Assembly: GCF_030316855.1 (NCBI RefSeq)
Contig: NZ_JASZYR010000001.1
Coordinates: 186,001 to 250,000, forward strand
Direction: 5' to 3'
Length of the DNA: 64,000 nt
DNA from: Variovorax sp. J22P240
Lineage (GTDB): Bacteria > Pseudomonadota > Gammaproteobacteria > Burkholderiales > Burkholderiaceae_C
Part shown: positions 51,276 through 60,587 of the stretch, in pieces
Layout: each line of letters begins with the position of its first letter
Position numbering within the stretch: the first letter of the stretch is position 1
Position numbers and translations under genes: made by a program
Notes under the pieces: generated by a model
What the model saw: only the letters and a program-made list of their open reading frames with translations
Databases searched by the model: none
Told to the model about the DNA's origin: nothing

Positions 51276-51917
51276 ATGATGAAGCTGCACAACTATTTCC
51301 GATCTTCCGCCTCCTTCCGCGTGCGGATCGCGCTCAACCTGAAGGGGCTCGACTACGAATACGTCCCCGTGCATATCGCGCGCGGGGACCACAAGACCGG
51401 GCCTTTCGCCGCCATTTCGCCGGACAAGCTGGTGCCCCTGCTAGAGGACGACGGCGAGCGTCTCACGCAGTCAATGGCGATCATCGAATACCTCGACGAG
51501 ATCTACCCCGAGCCGGCACTGCTGCCGCACGACCCGGTGGGCCGCGCGCACGTGCGGGCGCTGTCGGAATCGATCGCCTGCGAGATCCATCCGTTGAACA
51601 ACCTGCGCGTGCTCAAGTACCTCGTGCGCGAACTCAAGCTCGACGACGACGCCAAGAACGCCTGGTACCGCCACTGGGTGCGCGAAGGCATGGTCTCTTT
51701 CGAGCGCCAGCTCGCGCAATACCCCGAGGGCACCTACTGCTACGGCGACACGCCGACCATGGCCGACTGCTGCCTGGTGCCGCAGGTCTTCAATGGCCAG
51801 CGCTTCGACTGCGACTTCAGCGGCCTGCCGCGCACCATGGCAGCGTTCGAGGCCTGCATGCAGCTCGACGCTTTCCAGCGGGCACAGCCTTCGCGTTGCC
51901 CCGACGCCGAAGCGTGA
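51276..51917 (+). CDS. maiA: Maleylacetoacetate/maleylpyruvate isomerase (GST zeta)
   Basis: About 213 residues: an N-terminal thioredoxin-like GST domain with NYFRSSASFRVRIALNLKGL, which includes the zeta-class SSxxxRVR glutathione motif, and SMAIIEYLDE; the C-terminal helices include DTPTMADCCLVPQVFN. It isomerises maleyl intermediates of tyrosine or gentisate breakdown with glutathione. The FAH-family gene opposite would take the next step. ATG at 51276 and at 51279 are both possible. Confidence 0.88.
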   Translation: MMKLHNYFRSSASFRVRIALNLKGLDYEYVPVHIARGDHKTGPFAAISPDKLVPLLEDDGERLTQSMAIIEYLDEIYPEPALLPHDPVGRAHVRALSESIACEIHPLNNLRVLKYLVRELKLDDDAKNAWYRHWVREGMVSFERQLAQYPEGTYCYGDTPTMADCCLVPQVFNGQRFDCDFSGLPRTMAAFEACMQLDAFQRAQPSRCPDAEA

Positions 51918-52669
51918 TCCATCCGGACTGGCTCGTCCCCGACTGGCCGACCGCGCCCGGCGTCCACACGCTGTGCACCACGCGGGCGGGGGGTGTCTCA
52001 GCCGGCAGCTACCAGGGCCTGAACCTTGGCGACCACGTCGGCGACGAGCCCGATCACGTTCGCGCCAACCGCTCCATGCTGCACCAGGCCATCGGCGCAC
52101 GGCCGGTGTTTCTCCAGCAGGTGCATGGAACCTGGGTGACGCCGCTGGACTCGTCGAGCGTCGACGGCGCGGCGGCGGACGCCTGTACGACTGTCGAAAG
52201 CGGCATCGCCTGCACGATCATGGTGGCCGACTGCCTGCCGGTGCTGTTCACCGATGAAACGGGCAGCCGCGTCGCTGCTGCGCATGCGGGGTGGCGAGGG
52301 CTCGTCTCGGGCGTTCTGGAACGGACAGTCGAATCTTTCGACGCCGATGGCGGCGCCCGGAGAATCAAGGCCTGGCTCGGCCCCTGCATCGGGCCGGACG
52401 CCTTCGAAGTCGGCGACGAGGTTCGGGCCGCGTTCGAAGCCTCTGCGCCGGAGGCTCGCGACTGCTTCAGGCCCACCGGCTCACCAGGCAAATGGATGGC
52501 GGATCTGCCGGCCCTGGCGCGTCAGCGGCTGCGCGCAGCGGGCGTGATGCAGCTTCACGGCAACGACGGCAGCGAATCCTGGTGCACCGTGCACAACCCG
52601 TTACGCTTTTTCTCGCATCGGCGCGACCGGGTCAGCGGCCGCTTCGCCGCCTGCATCTGGCGCGACTGA
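51914..52669 (+). CDS. pgeF: Peptidoglycan editing factor PgeF (YfiH/laccase-like)
   Basis: The 251-residue protein has the PgeF motifs: TTRAGGVSAGSYQGLNLGDHVGD (in part), LQQVHGTWV, VADCLPVLF, AAHAGWRGLVSGV and WLGPCIGPDAFEVG, with the Cys and His residues of the zinc site. The enzyme removes wrong amino acids from peptidoglycan precursors. It starts with a GTG that overlaps the maiA stop by 4 bases (GTGA), so it is translated by coupling. The upstream in-frame extension (to 51089) is shadowed by maiA. Confidence 0.9.
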   Translation: MIHPDWLVPDWPTAPGVHTLCTTRAGGVSAGSYQGLNLGDHVGDEPDHVRANRSMLHQAIGARPVFLQQVHGTWVTPLDSSSVDGAAADACTTVESGIACTIMVADCLPVLFTDETGSRVAAAHAGWRGLVSGVLERTVESFDADGGARRIKAWLGPCIGPDAFEVGDEVRAAFEASAPEARDCFRPTGSPGKWMADLPALARQRLRAAGVMQLHGNDGSESWCTVHNPLRFFSHRRDRVSGRFAACIWRD

Positions 52670-52897
52670 ATGCGCGGCGGCGGCTCGAATGGCGGCCTCG
52701 CGTTCGGCTGCCTCGCGCTCCTTGATGGCGCGGCGACGGGCTGGCGTCGCCATCAGGTAAACCACCAGTGCCACCGGCGCCAAGCCGTAGAGTAGAAAGG
52801 TGAAGACCGCGCCCAGCACGGTGCCGTTGGTGTTGGTGGCCTCTGCGACCGCCATCATCAGGGCAACATAAAGCCAGGCAATCACGACGAGATGCAT
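52601..52897 (-). CDS. Small membrane protein of unknown function
   Basis: The 98-residue protein has two membrane segments (VVIAWLYVALMMAVAEA and VLGAVFTFLLYGLAPVALVVYLM) and a long charged C-terminal helix, ARRRAIKEREAAEREAAIRAAAA. This matches a small family of uncharacterised proteobacterial membrane proteins of similar size. Its end overlaps the convergent pgeF end by 69 bases. Confidence 0.75.
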   Translation of the reverse strand: MHLVVIAWLYVALMMAVAEATNTNGTVLGAVFTFLLYGLAPVALVVYLMATPARRRAIKEREAAEREAAIRAAAAHSVAPDAGGEAAADPVAPMREKA

Positions 52898-53000
52898 AGA
52901 CGATGATTTCAGGAAGGTATCGGGAGCCGCGCTGGTGGGGCTCTCGTGAATGCAGCATACTCAAATCCCGTATTGATGAGGCGAGGCACCAGGAGACATC

Positions 53001-54725
53001 ATGAAACAAGAACATGCCACGGCGGCCGACACCTTCGCGCCGTTCCAGCAGGCGCTCACGCAGGGATGGAGCAAGGCGCTCGAATCATTCCAGTCGCTGG
53101 GCATGGGAGGCAACGGGCACGACATGTCCTGGGAAATGCCGAAGTTCTCACTCGCGACCGAGAAGCTGCAGGAGCTGCAGCAGCAGTACATCAACGAAGC
53201 CACCGAGCTCTGGCGTCAGGATGTGGCTCACAGGACGATCGGCGACAAGCGCTTCTCCGCAGAGGCCTGGAGCAGCAACCCCGTGTCGTCCTTCGCGGCG
53301 GCCGTCTACTTGCTCAACGCACGCACGCTGCTGGGCATGGCGGAGGCCGTCGAAGCCGACGAGAAGACGCGCTCGCGCCTGCGCTTTGCCGTCGAGCAGT
53401 GGATGGCGGCGTCGTCGCCCAGCAATTACCTCGCCTTCAATGCCGAAGCGCAGAAGAAGGCGCTCGAGACGCAGGGCGAGAGCATTGCCAAGGGCATCCA
53501 GAACCTGCTGCACGACGTGCAACAGGGCCATCTGAGCATGACCGACGAGAGCGCCTTCGAGGTGGGGCGCAACGTCGGCACCACCGAAGGCGCCGTCGTC
53601 TTCGAGAACGATCTTTTTCAGCTGCTCGAATACAAGCCGCTCACCGCCAAGGTCTACGAACGTCCGCTGCTGCTGGTGCCGCCGTGCATCAACAAGTTCT
53701 ACATCCTCGACCTGCAGCCCGAGAACTCGTTGATCCGCTATGCGGTGGAGCAGGGGCATCGCGTCTTCGTGGTGAGCTGGCGCAATCCGGATTCGTCCAT
53801 GGCCCAGTACACCTGGGACCAATACATCGAGGACGCCGCGATCAAGGCGATCCACGTCACGCAGGAAATCACCGGCCAGGACAAGAAGGGCGGAAAGATC
53901 GACACGCTCGGCTTCTGCGTGGGCGGCACCATCCTGAGCACCGCGTTGGCCGTGCTGGCGGCGCGCGGCGAGCAGCCGGCCTCGTCGGTGACCCTGCTGA
54001 CCACCTTGCTCAATTTCACCGACACCGGTGTGCTCGACATCTTCATCGACGAAGCCTTCGTGCAGTTCCGCGAGATGCAGATGGCCAAGGGAGGCTTGCT
54101 GAAAGGTGGCGAACTCGCGTCGACCTTCAGCTTCCTGCGCCCCAATGACCTCGTGTGGAACTACGTGGTCGGCAACTACCTCAAGGGCGAGACGCCGCCG
54201 CCCTTCGACTTGCTGTACTGGAACAGCGACGCCACGAACCTGCCCGGCCCCATGTACTGCTGGTACCTGCGCAACACCTATCACGAGAACAAGCTCGCCG
54301 AGCCCGGCGCGCTGACCGTCGCCGGTGAGCAGGTGGATCTCGGCAGCATCGAGGCACCGGTGTACATCTACGGTTCGCGGGAGGACCACATCGTGCCTAT
54401 CGGCGGTGCGTACGCATCGACGCAGGTGCTGACCGGCAAGAAGCGCTTCGTCATGGGCGCTTCCGGCCACATCGCTGGCGTAATCAATCCGCCCGTCAAG
54501 AAAAAGCGCAGCCACTGGATTCGCGGGGACGGCAAGCTACCGGCAACGCAGGAACAGTGGCTCGAAGGAGCGACCGAGCACCCCGGAAGCTGGTGGACCG
54601 ACTGGTCGAACTGGCTAAAGACCCACGCGGGCAAGCAGATCCCTGCCCCCAAGACCTACGGCAAGGGCAGCGCCTACAAGGCGATGGAACCTGCGCCGGG
54701 CCGCTACGTCAAGGCGAAAGCCTGA
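53001..54725 (+). CDS. phaC: Class I poly(3-hydroxyalkanoate) synthase
   Basis: It polymerises (R)-3-hydroxybutyryl-CoA into PHB at the granule surface. The 574-residue protein has the class I length and the lipase-like box GFCVGGT with catalytic Cys near residue 306, then SREDHIVP (catalytic Asp) and ASGHIAGV (His). The N-terminal 200 residues carry the usual alpha-helical domain (NYLAFNAEAQKKALETQG, in part). AGGAGA precedes the ATG. The thiolase gene follows after 42 bases; the reductase gene phaB is 7 kb away. Confidence 0.97.
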   Translation: MKQEHATAADTFAPFQQALTQGWSKALESFQSLGMGGNGHDMSWEMPKFSLATEKLQELQQQYINEATELWRQDVAHRTIGDKRFSAEAWSSNPVSSFAAAVYLLNARTLLGMAEAVEADEKTRSRLRFAVEQWMAASSPSNYLAFNAEAQKKALETQGESIAKGIQNLLHDVQQGHLSMTDESAFEVGRNVGTTEGAVVFENDLFQLLEYKPLTAKVYERPLLLVPPCINKFYILDLQPENSLIRYAVEQGHRVFVVSWRNPDSSMAQYTWDQYIEDAAIKAIHVTQEITGQDKKGGKIDTLGFCVGGTILSTALAVLAARGEQPASSVTLLTTLLNFTDTGVLDIFIDEAFVQFREMQMAKGGLLKGGELASTFSFLRPNDLVWNYVVGNYLKGETPPPFDLLYWNSDATNLPGPMYCWYLRNTYHENKLAEPGALTVAGEQVDLGSIEAPVYIYGSREDHIVPIGGAYASTQVLTGKKRFVMGASGHIAGVINPPVKKKRSHWIRGDGKLPATQEQWLEGATEHPGSWWTDWSNWLKTHAGKQIPAPKTYGKGSAYKAMEPAPGRYVKAKA

Positions 54726-54767
54726 CCCTTTTCCTGTCATTTCAATCCACGCATCGGAGAGCACACC

Positions 54768-55946
54768 ATGGAAGACATCGTCATCGTTTCAGCCGCACGC
54801 ACCGCCGTGGGCAAGTTCGGCGGATCACTGGCCAACATCCCGGCCACCGAGTTGGGCGCCATCGTGATCAAGGAGGTGCTGGAGCGCGCCAAGGTCGGCA
54901 ACGACCAGATCGGCGAAGTCATCATGGGCCAGGTGCTGACCGCAGGCAGCGGACAGAACCCGGCGCGGCAAGCCCTGTTGAAGAGCGGCATCGTCAATTC
55001 AGTGCCGGCGCTCACCATCAATGCCGTCTGCGGTTCGGGCCTCAAGGCGGTCATGCTGGCCGCGCAAGCCGTCGCAACGGGCGACAGCGAGATCGTCGTG
55101 GCCGGTGGCCAGGAGAGCATGAGTCTGGCGCCCCACGTGCTGCCGAACTCGCGCAACGGCCAGCGCATGGGCGATTGGAAGCTGATCGACACGATGATCG
55201 TCGACGGCCTGTGGGACGTCTACAACCAGTATCACATGGGCATCACCGCCGAGAACGTGGCGAAGAAGTACGACATCAGCCGCGCAGCACAGGACGAATT
55301 GGCGCTGGGCAGCCAGACCAAGGCCGCCGCTGCGCAGGACGCCGGCAAGTTCAAGGACGAGATCGTCGCGGTGAACATCCCGCAGAAGAAGGGTGATCCG
55401 GTCATCTTCGACAAGGACGAGTTCATCAACCGCAAGTCCAGCGCCGAAGGCCTGGCTGGCCTGCGCCCCGCCTTCGACAAGGCGGGCGGCGTGACGGCCG
55501 GCAATGCCTCGGGCTTGAACGACGGTGCCGCGGCCGTACTGGTGATGACCGCCAAGAAGGCGGCCGCGCTGGGCCTCAAGCCGCTCGGCCGTATCGCCAG
55601 CTACGCGAGCACCGGCCTCGACCCTGCCTTTATGGGCATGGGCCCGGTGCCTGCTTCGCAGAAAGCGCTGCAGCGCGCCGGATGGAAGCCGCAAGACCTC
55701 GATGTGCTCGAAATCAACGAAGCCTTTGCTGCGCAGGCCTGTGCCGTGAACCGCGAGATGGGCTGGGACGTGAACAAGGTCAATGTGAACGGCGGCGCCA
55801 TCGCCATCGGCCACCCGATCGGCGCGTCCGGCTGCCGGATCCTGGTGACGCTGCTGCATGAAATGCAGCGCCAGAACGCCAAGAAGGGCATTGCGTCGCT
55901 TTGCATCGGCGGCGGTATGGGCGTTGCCCTGACGATCGAACGCTGA
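54768..55946 (+). CDS. phaA: Acetyl-CoA acetyltransferase (PHB thiolase)
   Basis: It condenses two acetyl-CoA to acetoacetyl-CoA. The 392-residue enzyme has the nucleophile in NAVCGSGLKAV (Cys88), then GHPIGASGCRI with the catalytic His (about 348) and SLCIGGGMG with the second Cys (about 378). It follows phaC directly, so it is the PHB thiolase; a role in fatty-acid breakdown is less likely. Start at 54768 follows GGAGAGCACACC. Confidence 0.96.
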   Translation: MEDIVIVSAARTAVGKFGGSLANIPATELGAIVIKEVLERAKVGNDQIGEVIMGQVLTAGSGQNPARQALLKSGIVNSVPALTINAVCGSGLKAVMLAAQAVATGDSEIVVAGGQESMSLAPHVLPNSRNGQRMGDWKLIDTMIVDGLWDVYNQYHMGITAENVAKKYDISRAAQDELALGSQTKAAAAQDAGKFKDEIVAVNIPQKKGDPVIFDKDEFINRKSSAEGLAGLRPAFDKAGGVTAGNASGLNDGAAAVLVMTAKKAAALGLKPLGRIASYASTGLDPAFMGMGPVPASQKALQRAGWKPQDLDVLEINEAFAAQACAVNREMGWDVNKVNVNGGAIAIGHPIGASGCRILVTLLHEMQRQNAKKGIASLCIGGGMGVALTIER

Positions 55947-55960
55947 CCCTCAGTCTCGCC

Positions 55961-56035
55961 CACTTCGTGTGGCTCGGCCTCCCCCTCTCGGGGGGGGTAA
56001 CACCAGCGGACCGGCGGAGCCGGTTCCGCGGTATT
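55961..56035. repeat. Intergenic repeat, copy 1
   Basis: The segment starts CACTTCGTGT and ends with GAGCCGGTTCCGCGGT. It closely matches copy 2 at 57870-57944 (both contain CACTTCGTGT, GGGGG, ACACC, GCGG and GGAGCCGGTTCCGCGGT). It can form a CCCC/GGGG hairpin and GAACCGGCTC-type pairs. I recall this kind of element as common between genes in Variovorax and related bacteria. Confidence 0.8.
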
Positions 56036-56056
56036 CCCGGAACTTGAGGAGACGAC

Positions 56057-56740
56057 TTGAGCGACAACGACGCTGAGCTTTTTCGAGTCATTCGGGACGA
56101 ATTGTTCGTTGCCGCCGTGGGCGACGTGCTCGACACGATGGGCTACCAGCACCAGTTTCTTCCGGCGGGCATTGCGCCCCTGGAGAAGTCGATGCGCATC
56201 GTCGGCCGTGCGATGCCGGTGCTCGAAGCCGACGTGATCAACGACGGCAACCGATCGGCCGGGCCGTTGTCGGGCAAGCCTTTCGGGCTGATGCTCGAGG
56301 CGCTGGATGATCTGAAGCAGGACGAGATCTACATCGCTACTGGCGCCTCGCTGCGGTACGCGCTCTGGGGCGGCCTGATGTCGACACGGGCCCGACATCT
56401 CAAGGCGGCCGGCGCGATCCTCGACGGCTACGTGCGTGACGCCGACGAGATAGAGCGGCTCGGTTTCAACGTTTTCTGCCGGGGCACCTATGCGCAGGAC
56501 CAGGGCGTGCGCGGGCAGGTGATCGACTATCGCTGCACCATCGAGATCGAGGGCATCCGCATTGCGCCCGGCGACCTGCTTTTCGGCGACCGCGAAGGCG
56601 TGCTGGTTGTACCGAGAGCGGTCGAGTCCGAGGCGGTGGCGAAGGCGCTCGACAAGGTGCGCACCGAAAACAAGGTGGCCGATGCGATCCGGGGTGGCAT
56701 GAGTGCCTGCCAAGCGCTGGAGACCTTCGGCGTGATGTAG
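56057..56740 (+). CDS. RraA-like / HMG aldolase-family protein
   Basis: The 227-residue protein belongs to the RraA/HMG aldolase fold: AVGDVLDTMGY near the start, and RARHLKAAGAILDGYVRDADEI with the R...D residues of the metal/oxaloacetate site. Members act as 4-hydroxy-4-methyl-2-oxoglutarate aldolases or oxaloacetate decarboxylases, and RraA itself inhibits RNase E. It starts with TTG after GAGGAGA. Together with the Bug gene that follows it suggests catabolism of an aromatic or dicarboxylic acid. Confidence 0.85.
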   Translation: MSDNDAELFRVIRDELFVAAVGDVLDTMGYQHQFLPAGIAPLEKSMRIVGRAMPVLEADVINDGNRSAGPLSGKPFGLMLEALDDLKQDEIYIATGASLRYALWGGLMSTRARHLKAAGAILDGYVRDADEIERLGFNVFCRGTYAQDQGVRGQVIDYRCTIEIEGIRIAPGDLLFGDREGVLVVPRAVESEAVAKALDKVRTENKVADAIRGGMSACQALETFGVM

Positions 56741-56848
56741 TTCCTGGGGCTTAGGGAAAACAGAAGGCCTCCTTCTGTAAACGCTGATTGCGCCGCCGCA
56801 TGCCTGCGGCGACCATGAGGCTTCCCTATAGGTCAAAAAGGAGACATC

Positions 56849-57847
56849 TTGAAATTGAAATCGACATGGGCGGCTTTCGCTTGGGCGTCCCTGGGTGTCG
56901 GGCTGCTCGGCATTCAGACTCACGCTGCCGCGCAAGGCGCGTGGCCCGAGAAACCCGTCACATTGGTGGTGCCCTATTCGGCAGGCGGCCCGACCGACGT
57001 AGTGGCCCGCATGCTGGCGATCCCCATGGGCAAGTCACTCGGGCAGACTGTGATCGTCGAGAACACCGTGGGTGCCGGCGGCACGATCGCGCCGGCGCGG
57101 GTCGCCAAGGCGGCTCCCACCGGCTACACGATTCTCATCCACCACATGGGCATGGCGACCGCGCCGGCGCTCTACAAGAAGCTGCCATACGACCCGCTCA
57201 AGGACTTCGAATACGTCGGACAGGTCCTGGACGTGCCGATGACGCTGTTGTCGCGCAAGGACTTCCCGGCCAACACCTTCCCGGAGCTGCTGAAGTACGT
57301 GAAGGCGAACAAGGACAAGGTGTCCCTGGCCAATGCCGGCGTGGGTGCCGTGTCGCAGTTGTGCGGGCTGCTGCTCATGAGCCAGATCGGCGTCGATCTC
57401 ACGACCGTGCCTTACAAGGGCGCCGGTCCCGCGCTCAACGACCTCATGGGCGGACAGGTCGACTTGTTGTGCGACCAGACCACGCAGACGGCGCCGGTCA
57501 TCAAGGAAGGCAACCGCGTCAAGGTCTTCGGCGTCACCACGCCAAAGCGGCTGTCGAGCATGCCCAATGTTCCGACGCTCGACGAGCAGGGACTCAAGGG
57601 CTTCGACGTGCGGGTGTGGCATGGGGTTTACGCACCCAAGGGCACGCCTCCGGCCGTGATCGAGAAAATCAACATCGCGTTGCGCGCGGCATTGCAGGAC
57701 GACGTGGTCAAGCAACGGCTGGCTGATCTGAGCTCGGAAATCGTGCCGATGGACAAGGTCACGCCTGAGGCCCTGCACAGCCATCTTGCGTCCGAGATCG
57801 CCAAGTGGGGCAAAGTCATTCGGGCCGCCGGCATTCAAGGCGAATAA
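56849..57847 (+). CDS. Bug/TctC-family solute-binding protein
   Basis: The 332-residue protein has a signal peptide ending HAAAQ, the Bug start WPEKPVTLVVPYSAGGPTDVVAR (in part) and ENTVGAGGTIAPARVAKA. It starts with TTG after AAGGAGAC. No TctAB genes are nearby. The pairing with an RraA-like enzyme gene suggests uptake of a carboxylate that feeds that enzyme. It is clearly distinct from the Bug protein at 326-1300. Confidence 0.9.
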   Translation: MKLKSTWAAFAWASLGVGLLGIQTHAAAQGAWPEKPVTLVVPYSAGGPTDVVARMLAIPMGKSLGQTVIVENTVGAGGTIAPARVAKAAPTGYTILIHHMGMATAPALYKKLPYDPLKDFEYVGQVLDVPMTLLSRKDFPANTFPELLKYVKANKDKVSLANAGVGAVSQLCGLLLMSQIGVDLTTVPYKGAGPALNDLMGGQVDLLCDQTTQTAPVIKEGNRVKVFGVTTPKRLSSMPNVPTLDEQGLKGFDVRVWHGVYAPKGTPPAVIEKINIALRAALQDDVVKQRLADLSSEIVPMDKVTPEALHSHLASEIAKWGKVIRAAGIQGE

Positions 57848-57869
57848 GGGCTCGCCGCCAGGCTGCGCG

Positions 57870-57944
57870 CACTTCGTGTCGCTTCGCCCACCCCCTACCG
57901 GGGGCAACACCTGCGGCCCGACGGAGCCGGTTCCGCGGTGTTTC
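57870..57944. repeat. Intergenic repeat, copy 2
   Basis: This is the second copy of the element at 55961-56035, in the same orientation. The two bracket the RraA-like and Bug genes. They differ at several positions, and copy 1 has extra G residues in its GC hairpin. Confidence 0.8.
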
Positions 57945-57963
57945 TGCAATGAGCTGTGCGGGT

Positions 57964-58839
57964 TCAGTCGCCGAGTTCGATGAGCACGGGTTGGTGGTCG
58001 GAGACGCGTGTTTGCAGGTCGACCTCGACACGGCGCACTCTGGGCGCCAGCGCATTGCTCACGAACACGAAGTCGCAGGCGATCGGGTCGGGGCCGTACT
58101 GGCGATCGAAGAGGCGGAAGGTGGGGTCGTGCGGGCGATCGGGATGAGCCAGCGGCCACGCATCCTGCAGGCGCTTGTCGGGCGTGCCGCCGACGGGCAA
58201 TGCGGGGTCGGTGAAGGGCTGCTGTATCTCGTCGTAGGCGGGGTCCGATGCCGCCATGTTGAAGTCGCCGCAGAGGATGGCCTGGGGGGTGTGCAGCTTG
58301 GGCTGGAAGGGCGATCCGCGGAGTTCGACGACCGGGGGGGCGGCCGCCTGCTCGCACGCCTCGACGTGCAGGGCGCGCACGGCCCGGGCCTGTGCCAGGC
58401 GCTGGGTGGACGAGTAGTACTCGAGGTGCGTGGTTATCACGCGCAGGGAACCTAGCTCCGGGCTGGTCAGCGTGACGACGGTGCACATGCGCGGCATGCT
58501 GCTCACGCTCGAGTCGGCGGGCCAGGGCAGCAAGTGATGCTGCACGCGGGACACCGGCAGCCGCGTGGCGATCAGATTGCCGAAGCGCTGGCGGCGGCCG
58601 TCGGCGTCGAACTCGTCCACGGCCGCGCCGAAGAAGAGCTGGAAACCCGGCAACAGCCACTGCAACTCCGCCGGCTGGTCGCCGGGGCGTCCCGCCATGC
58701 CGTCGAAGCCGGAGGCGATCTCCTGCAGGCACAGCACGTCGAAGTCGCCCATTGCACGGGCGCCCTCGACGATGCGTTCGACGCTCACGACTCCGTCGAG
58801 GCCGCAGCACCATTGGGTGTTCCAGGTCACGAGTTTCAT
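57964..58839 (-). CDS. Endonuclease/exonuclease/phosphatase-family protein
   Basis: The 291-residue protein has the EEP fold motifs: KLVTWNTQW at the start, DVLCLQEIASG with the catalytic Glu, ITTHLEYYS, LCGDFNM and VSDHQPVLI. Such enzymes cleave phosphodiesters in DNA, lipids or other compounds. It is cotranscribed with a Ugp-type transporter (4-base overlap), so hydrolysis of a glycerophosphodiester or similar imported ester is a fair guess. It has no signal peptide, so it acts in the cytoplasm. Confidence 0.85.
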   Translation of the reverse strand: MKLVTWNTQWCCGLDGVVSVERIVEGARAMGDFDVLCLQEIASGFDGMAGRPGDQPAELQWLLPGFQLFFGAAVDEFDADGRRQRFGNLIATRLPVSRVQHHLLPWPADSSVSSMPRMCTVVTLTSPELGSLRVITTHLEYYSSTQRLAQARAVRALHVEACEQAAAPPVVELRGSPFQPKLHTPQAILCGDFNMAASDPAYDEIQQPFTDPALPVGGTPDKRLQDAWPLAHPDRPHDPTFRLFDRQYGPDPIACDFVFVSNALAPRVRRVEVDLQTRVSDHQPVLIELGD

Positions 58840-59675
58840 TTGATGCCGGCCCTCATGAAGCTCTGCACGAACTGACGCTGAAAGAGAAGAAACGCGATCA
58901 GCAGCGGCGCCGAGGTCATCAGGGTCGCAGCTGTGATCACCGACCAGTCGACGCCCTGATCGACCGACGAGAACACCTGCAGCCCGACCGTCAGCGGTCG
59001 CGCGTTGACGCTGTTGGTGATGATCAGCGGCCAGAGGAAATTGTTCCAGTGAAAGCTCACCGACACCAGCGCGAAGGCGGTATAGACGGGCTTCGCCAGC
59101 GGCACGTACACGCGCCACAACGTCTGCATCGCGCTCGCGCCTTCGACGCGGGCAGCCTCGTCCAGTTCCTTGGGCATGCCCATGAAGGTCTGCCGCAGCA
59201 GGAAGATCGCGAAAGCAGAAGCAAAGTAGGGCAGTCCAATCGCGACCAGGGTGTCGACCAGGCCGAGCCGAGCCATAGTCTTGTAGTTCTCCACCAGCAG
59301 GATGTCCGGCATGATCATCAGCTGCACCAGCACGAGGGCGAAGGCGATGCCGCGGCCCTTGAATTCGTAGCGCGCAAAGGCGTAGGCCGCGAGCGTTCCC
59401 AGCACGAGCTGCACGACGAGGACCATGCTGACGAGCAGGGTGGTGTTGAGGAAGTAGCGCGCGAACGGTGCGGCTTCCCAGGCGCGACGGAAGTTGTCCA
59501 GCGTGAGCGGCGCTGCCAGCGCGAAGCGCGTCGAATACTCGGCCGGATGGAAGGCGGTCCAGACCGCATAGGCGAGCGGCAGGATCCACAGCAGCGCGAG
59601 CAGCCATGCGGCCACCGTATCGAGCCAGGTCGGTTCGTTGAAGGCCAGCCGTTGTGCCGGAACGGCAGCGTTCAT
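58836..59675 (-). CDS. ABC transporter permease (UgpE-like)
   Basis: The 279-residue inner-membrane protein has six helices and the EAA motif EAARVEGASAMQTLWRVYVPLAKP (in part AARVEGASAMQTLWRVYVPL), as in the MalG/UgpE group. It starts with ATG at 59675, overlapping the partner permease gene by 4 bases, and its stop overlaps the EEP gene start by 4 bases. The subunits form a sugar-phosphate-type importer. Confidence 0.9.
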   Translation of the reverse strand: MNAAVPAQRLAFNEPTWLDTVAAWLLALLWILPLAYAVWTAFHPAEYSTRFALAAPLTLDNFRRAWEAAPFARYFLNTTLLVSMVLVVQLVLGTLAAYAFARYEFKGRGIAFALVLVQLMIMPDILLVENYKTMARLGLVDTLVAIGLPYFASAFAIFLLRQTFMGMPKELDEAARVEGASAMQTLWRVYVPLAKPVYTAFALVSVSFHWNNFLWPLIITNSVNARPLTVGLQVFSSVDQGVDWSVITAATLMTSAPLLIAFLLFQRQFVQSFMRAGIK

Positions 59676-60574
59676 TTGTAGTGGACCTTCTTGTCGAGCA
59701 CGAAAAATTGGAAGAGCGCGATGCCGGCCAGGACGACGACCAGCACCACCGTGATCGCCGAGGCGTAAGCCGTATCCCAGAAGCTGAACCCGACCTCGTA
59801 CAGGTGGTAGAGCAGCAGAATCGACGCGTTGTCCGGCCCGCCGCGGGTGAGCACGAACAGATGGTCGACCATGCGGAAGGCGTTGATGAAGGCATTGACC
59901 AGCACGAACAGCGTGGTCGGCATCAGCAGCGGCCATTGCACGCGGCGGAAGAAATACCAGCGTGACGCGCCCTCGATGGCCGCCGCCTCGCGCAGGCTCG
60001 GATTGAGTGTCTGCAGCGCGGCCAGGTAGAAGATCATGAAGAAGCCGGCTTCCTTCCAGATCGCGACGAGCGTGACGGCACCCAGCGCGGTCGACGGGCT
60101 GCCAAGCCAGTTGTGCGAAGGCAGGCCGAGTGCGCCGGTGATCTGCTCCAGCAGGCCGTACTGCGGCGTGTAGAAAAAGAGCCAGATGTTGGCCACCGCG
60201 ATCATCGGCAGCACCGTCGGCGTGAAGTACGCCATGCGCAGGAAGGCGCGGCCCGCGATGCGCTCGTTGACCCACAGCGCCATGACGAGTGCGAGTGCGA
60301 TCGACAGCGGAATGGTCGCGCCCGCGAACCAGAGGTTGTTGCGCACGGCCTTCCAGAACACCGGATCGCTGGTCATCACCGCGTAGTTCTCCAGCCCGAC
60401 CCACACGCCCGGGCGCTTGCCCTTGGGCGTCGAGAAGAAGCTGTCGACCAGCGTCGAGGCAGCCGGCCAGTGTGTGAACGCGACCAGCAGCGCCAGCGCT
60501 GGCAGCAGCATCAACCACGCATGCACCGCGTTGCGCGACGCGGTGCTTCCGGCGGCGATGCCGTGACTGCGCAT
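59672..60574 (-). CDS. ABC transporter permease (UgpA-like)
   Basis: The 300-residue inner-membrane protein has six helices, with WLMLLPALALLVAF at the start and the EAA-loop EAAAIEGASRWYFFRRVQWPLLMP (in part AAAIEGASRWYFFRRVQWPL), as in the MalF/UgpA group. It lies 13 bases after the binding-protein gene and overlaps the second permease gene. Confidence 0.9.
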   Translation of the reverse strand: MRSHGIAAGSTASRNAVHAWLMLLPALALLVAFTHWPAASTLVDSFFSTPKGKRPGVWVGLENYAVMTSDPVFWKAVRNNLWFAGATIPLSIALALVMALWVNERIAGRAFLRMAYFTPTVLPMIAVANIWLFFYTPQYGLLEQITGALGLPSHNWLGSPSTALGAVTLVAIWKEAGFFMIFYLAALQTLNPSLREAAAIEGASRWYFFRRVQWPLLMPTTLFVLVNAFINAFRMVDHLFVLTRGGPDNASILLLYHLYEVGFSFWDTAYASAITVVLVVVLAGIALFQFFVLDKKVHYK

Positions 60575-60587
60575 GGTGGCGGCGTTC

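Noticed and set aside
51089-51913. N-terminal extension of PgeF
   Set aside because: It overlaps maiA in another frame; PgeF homologues start near the GTG at 51914.
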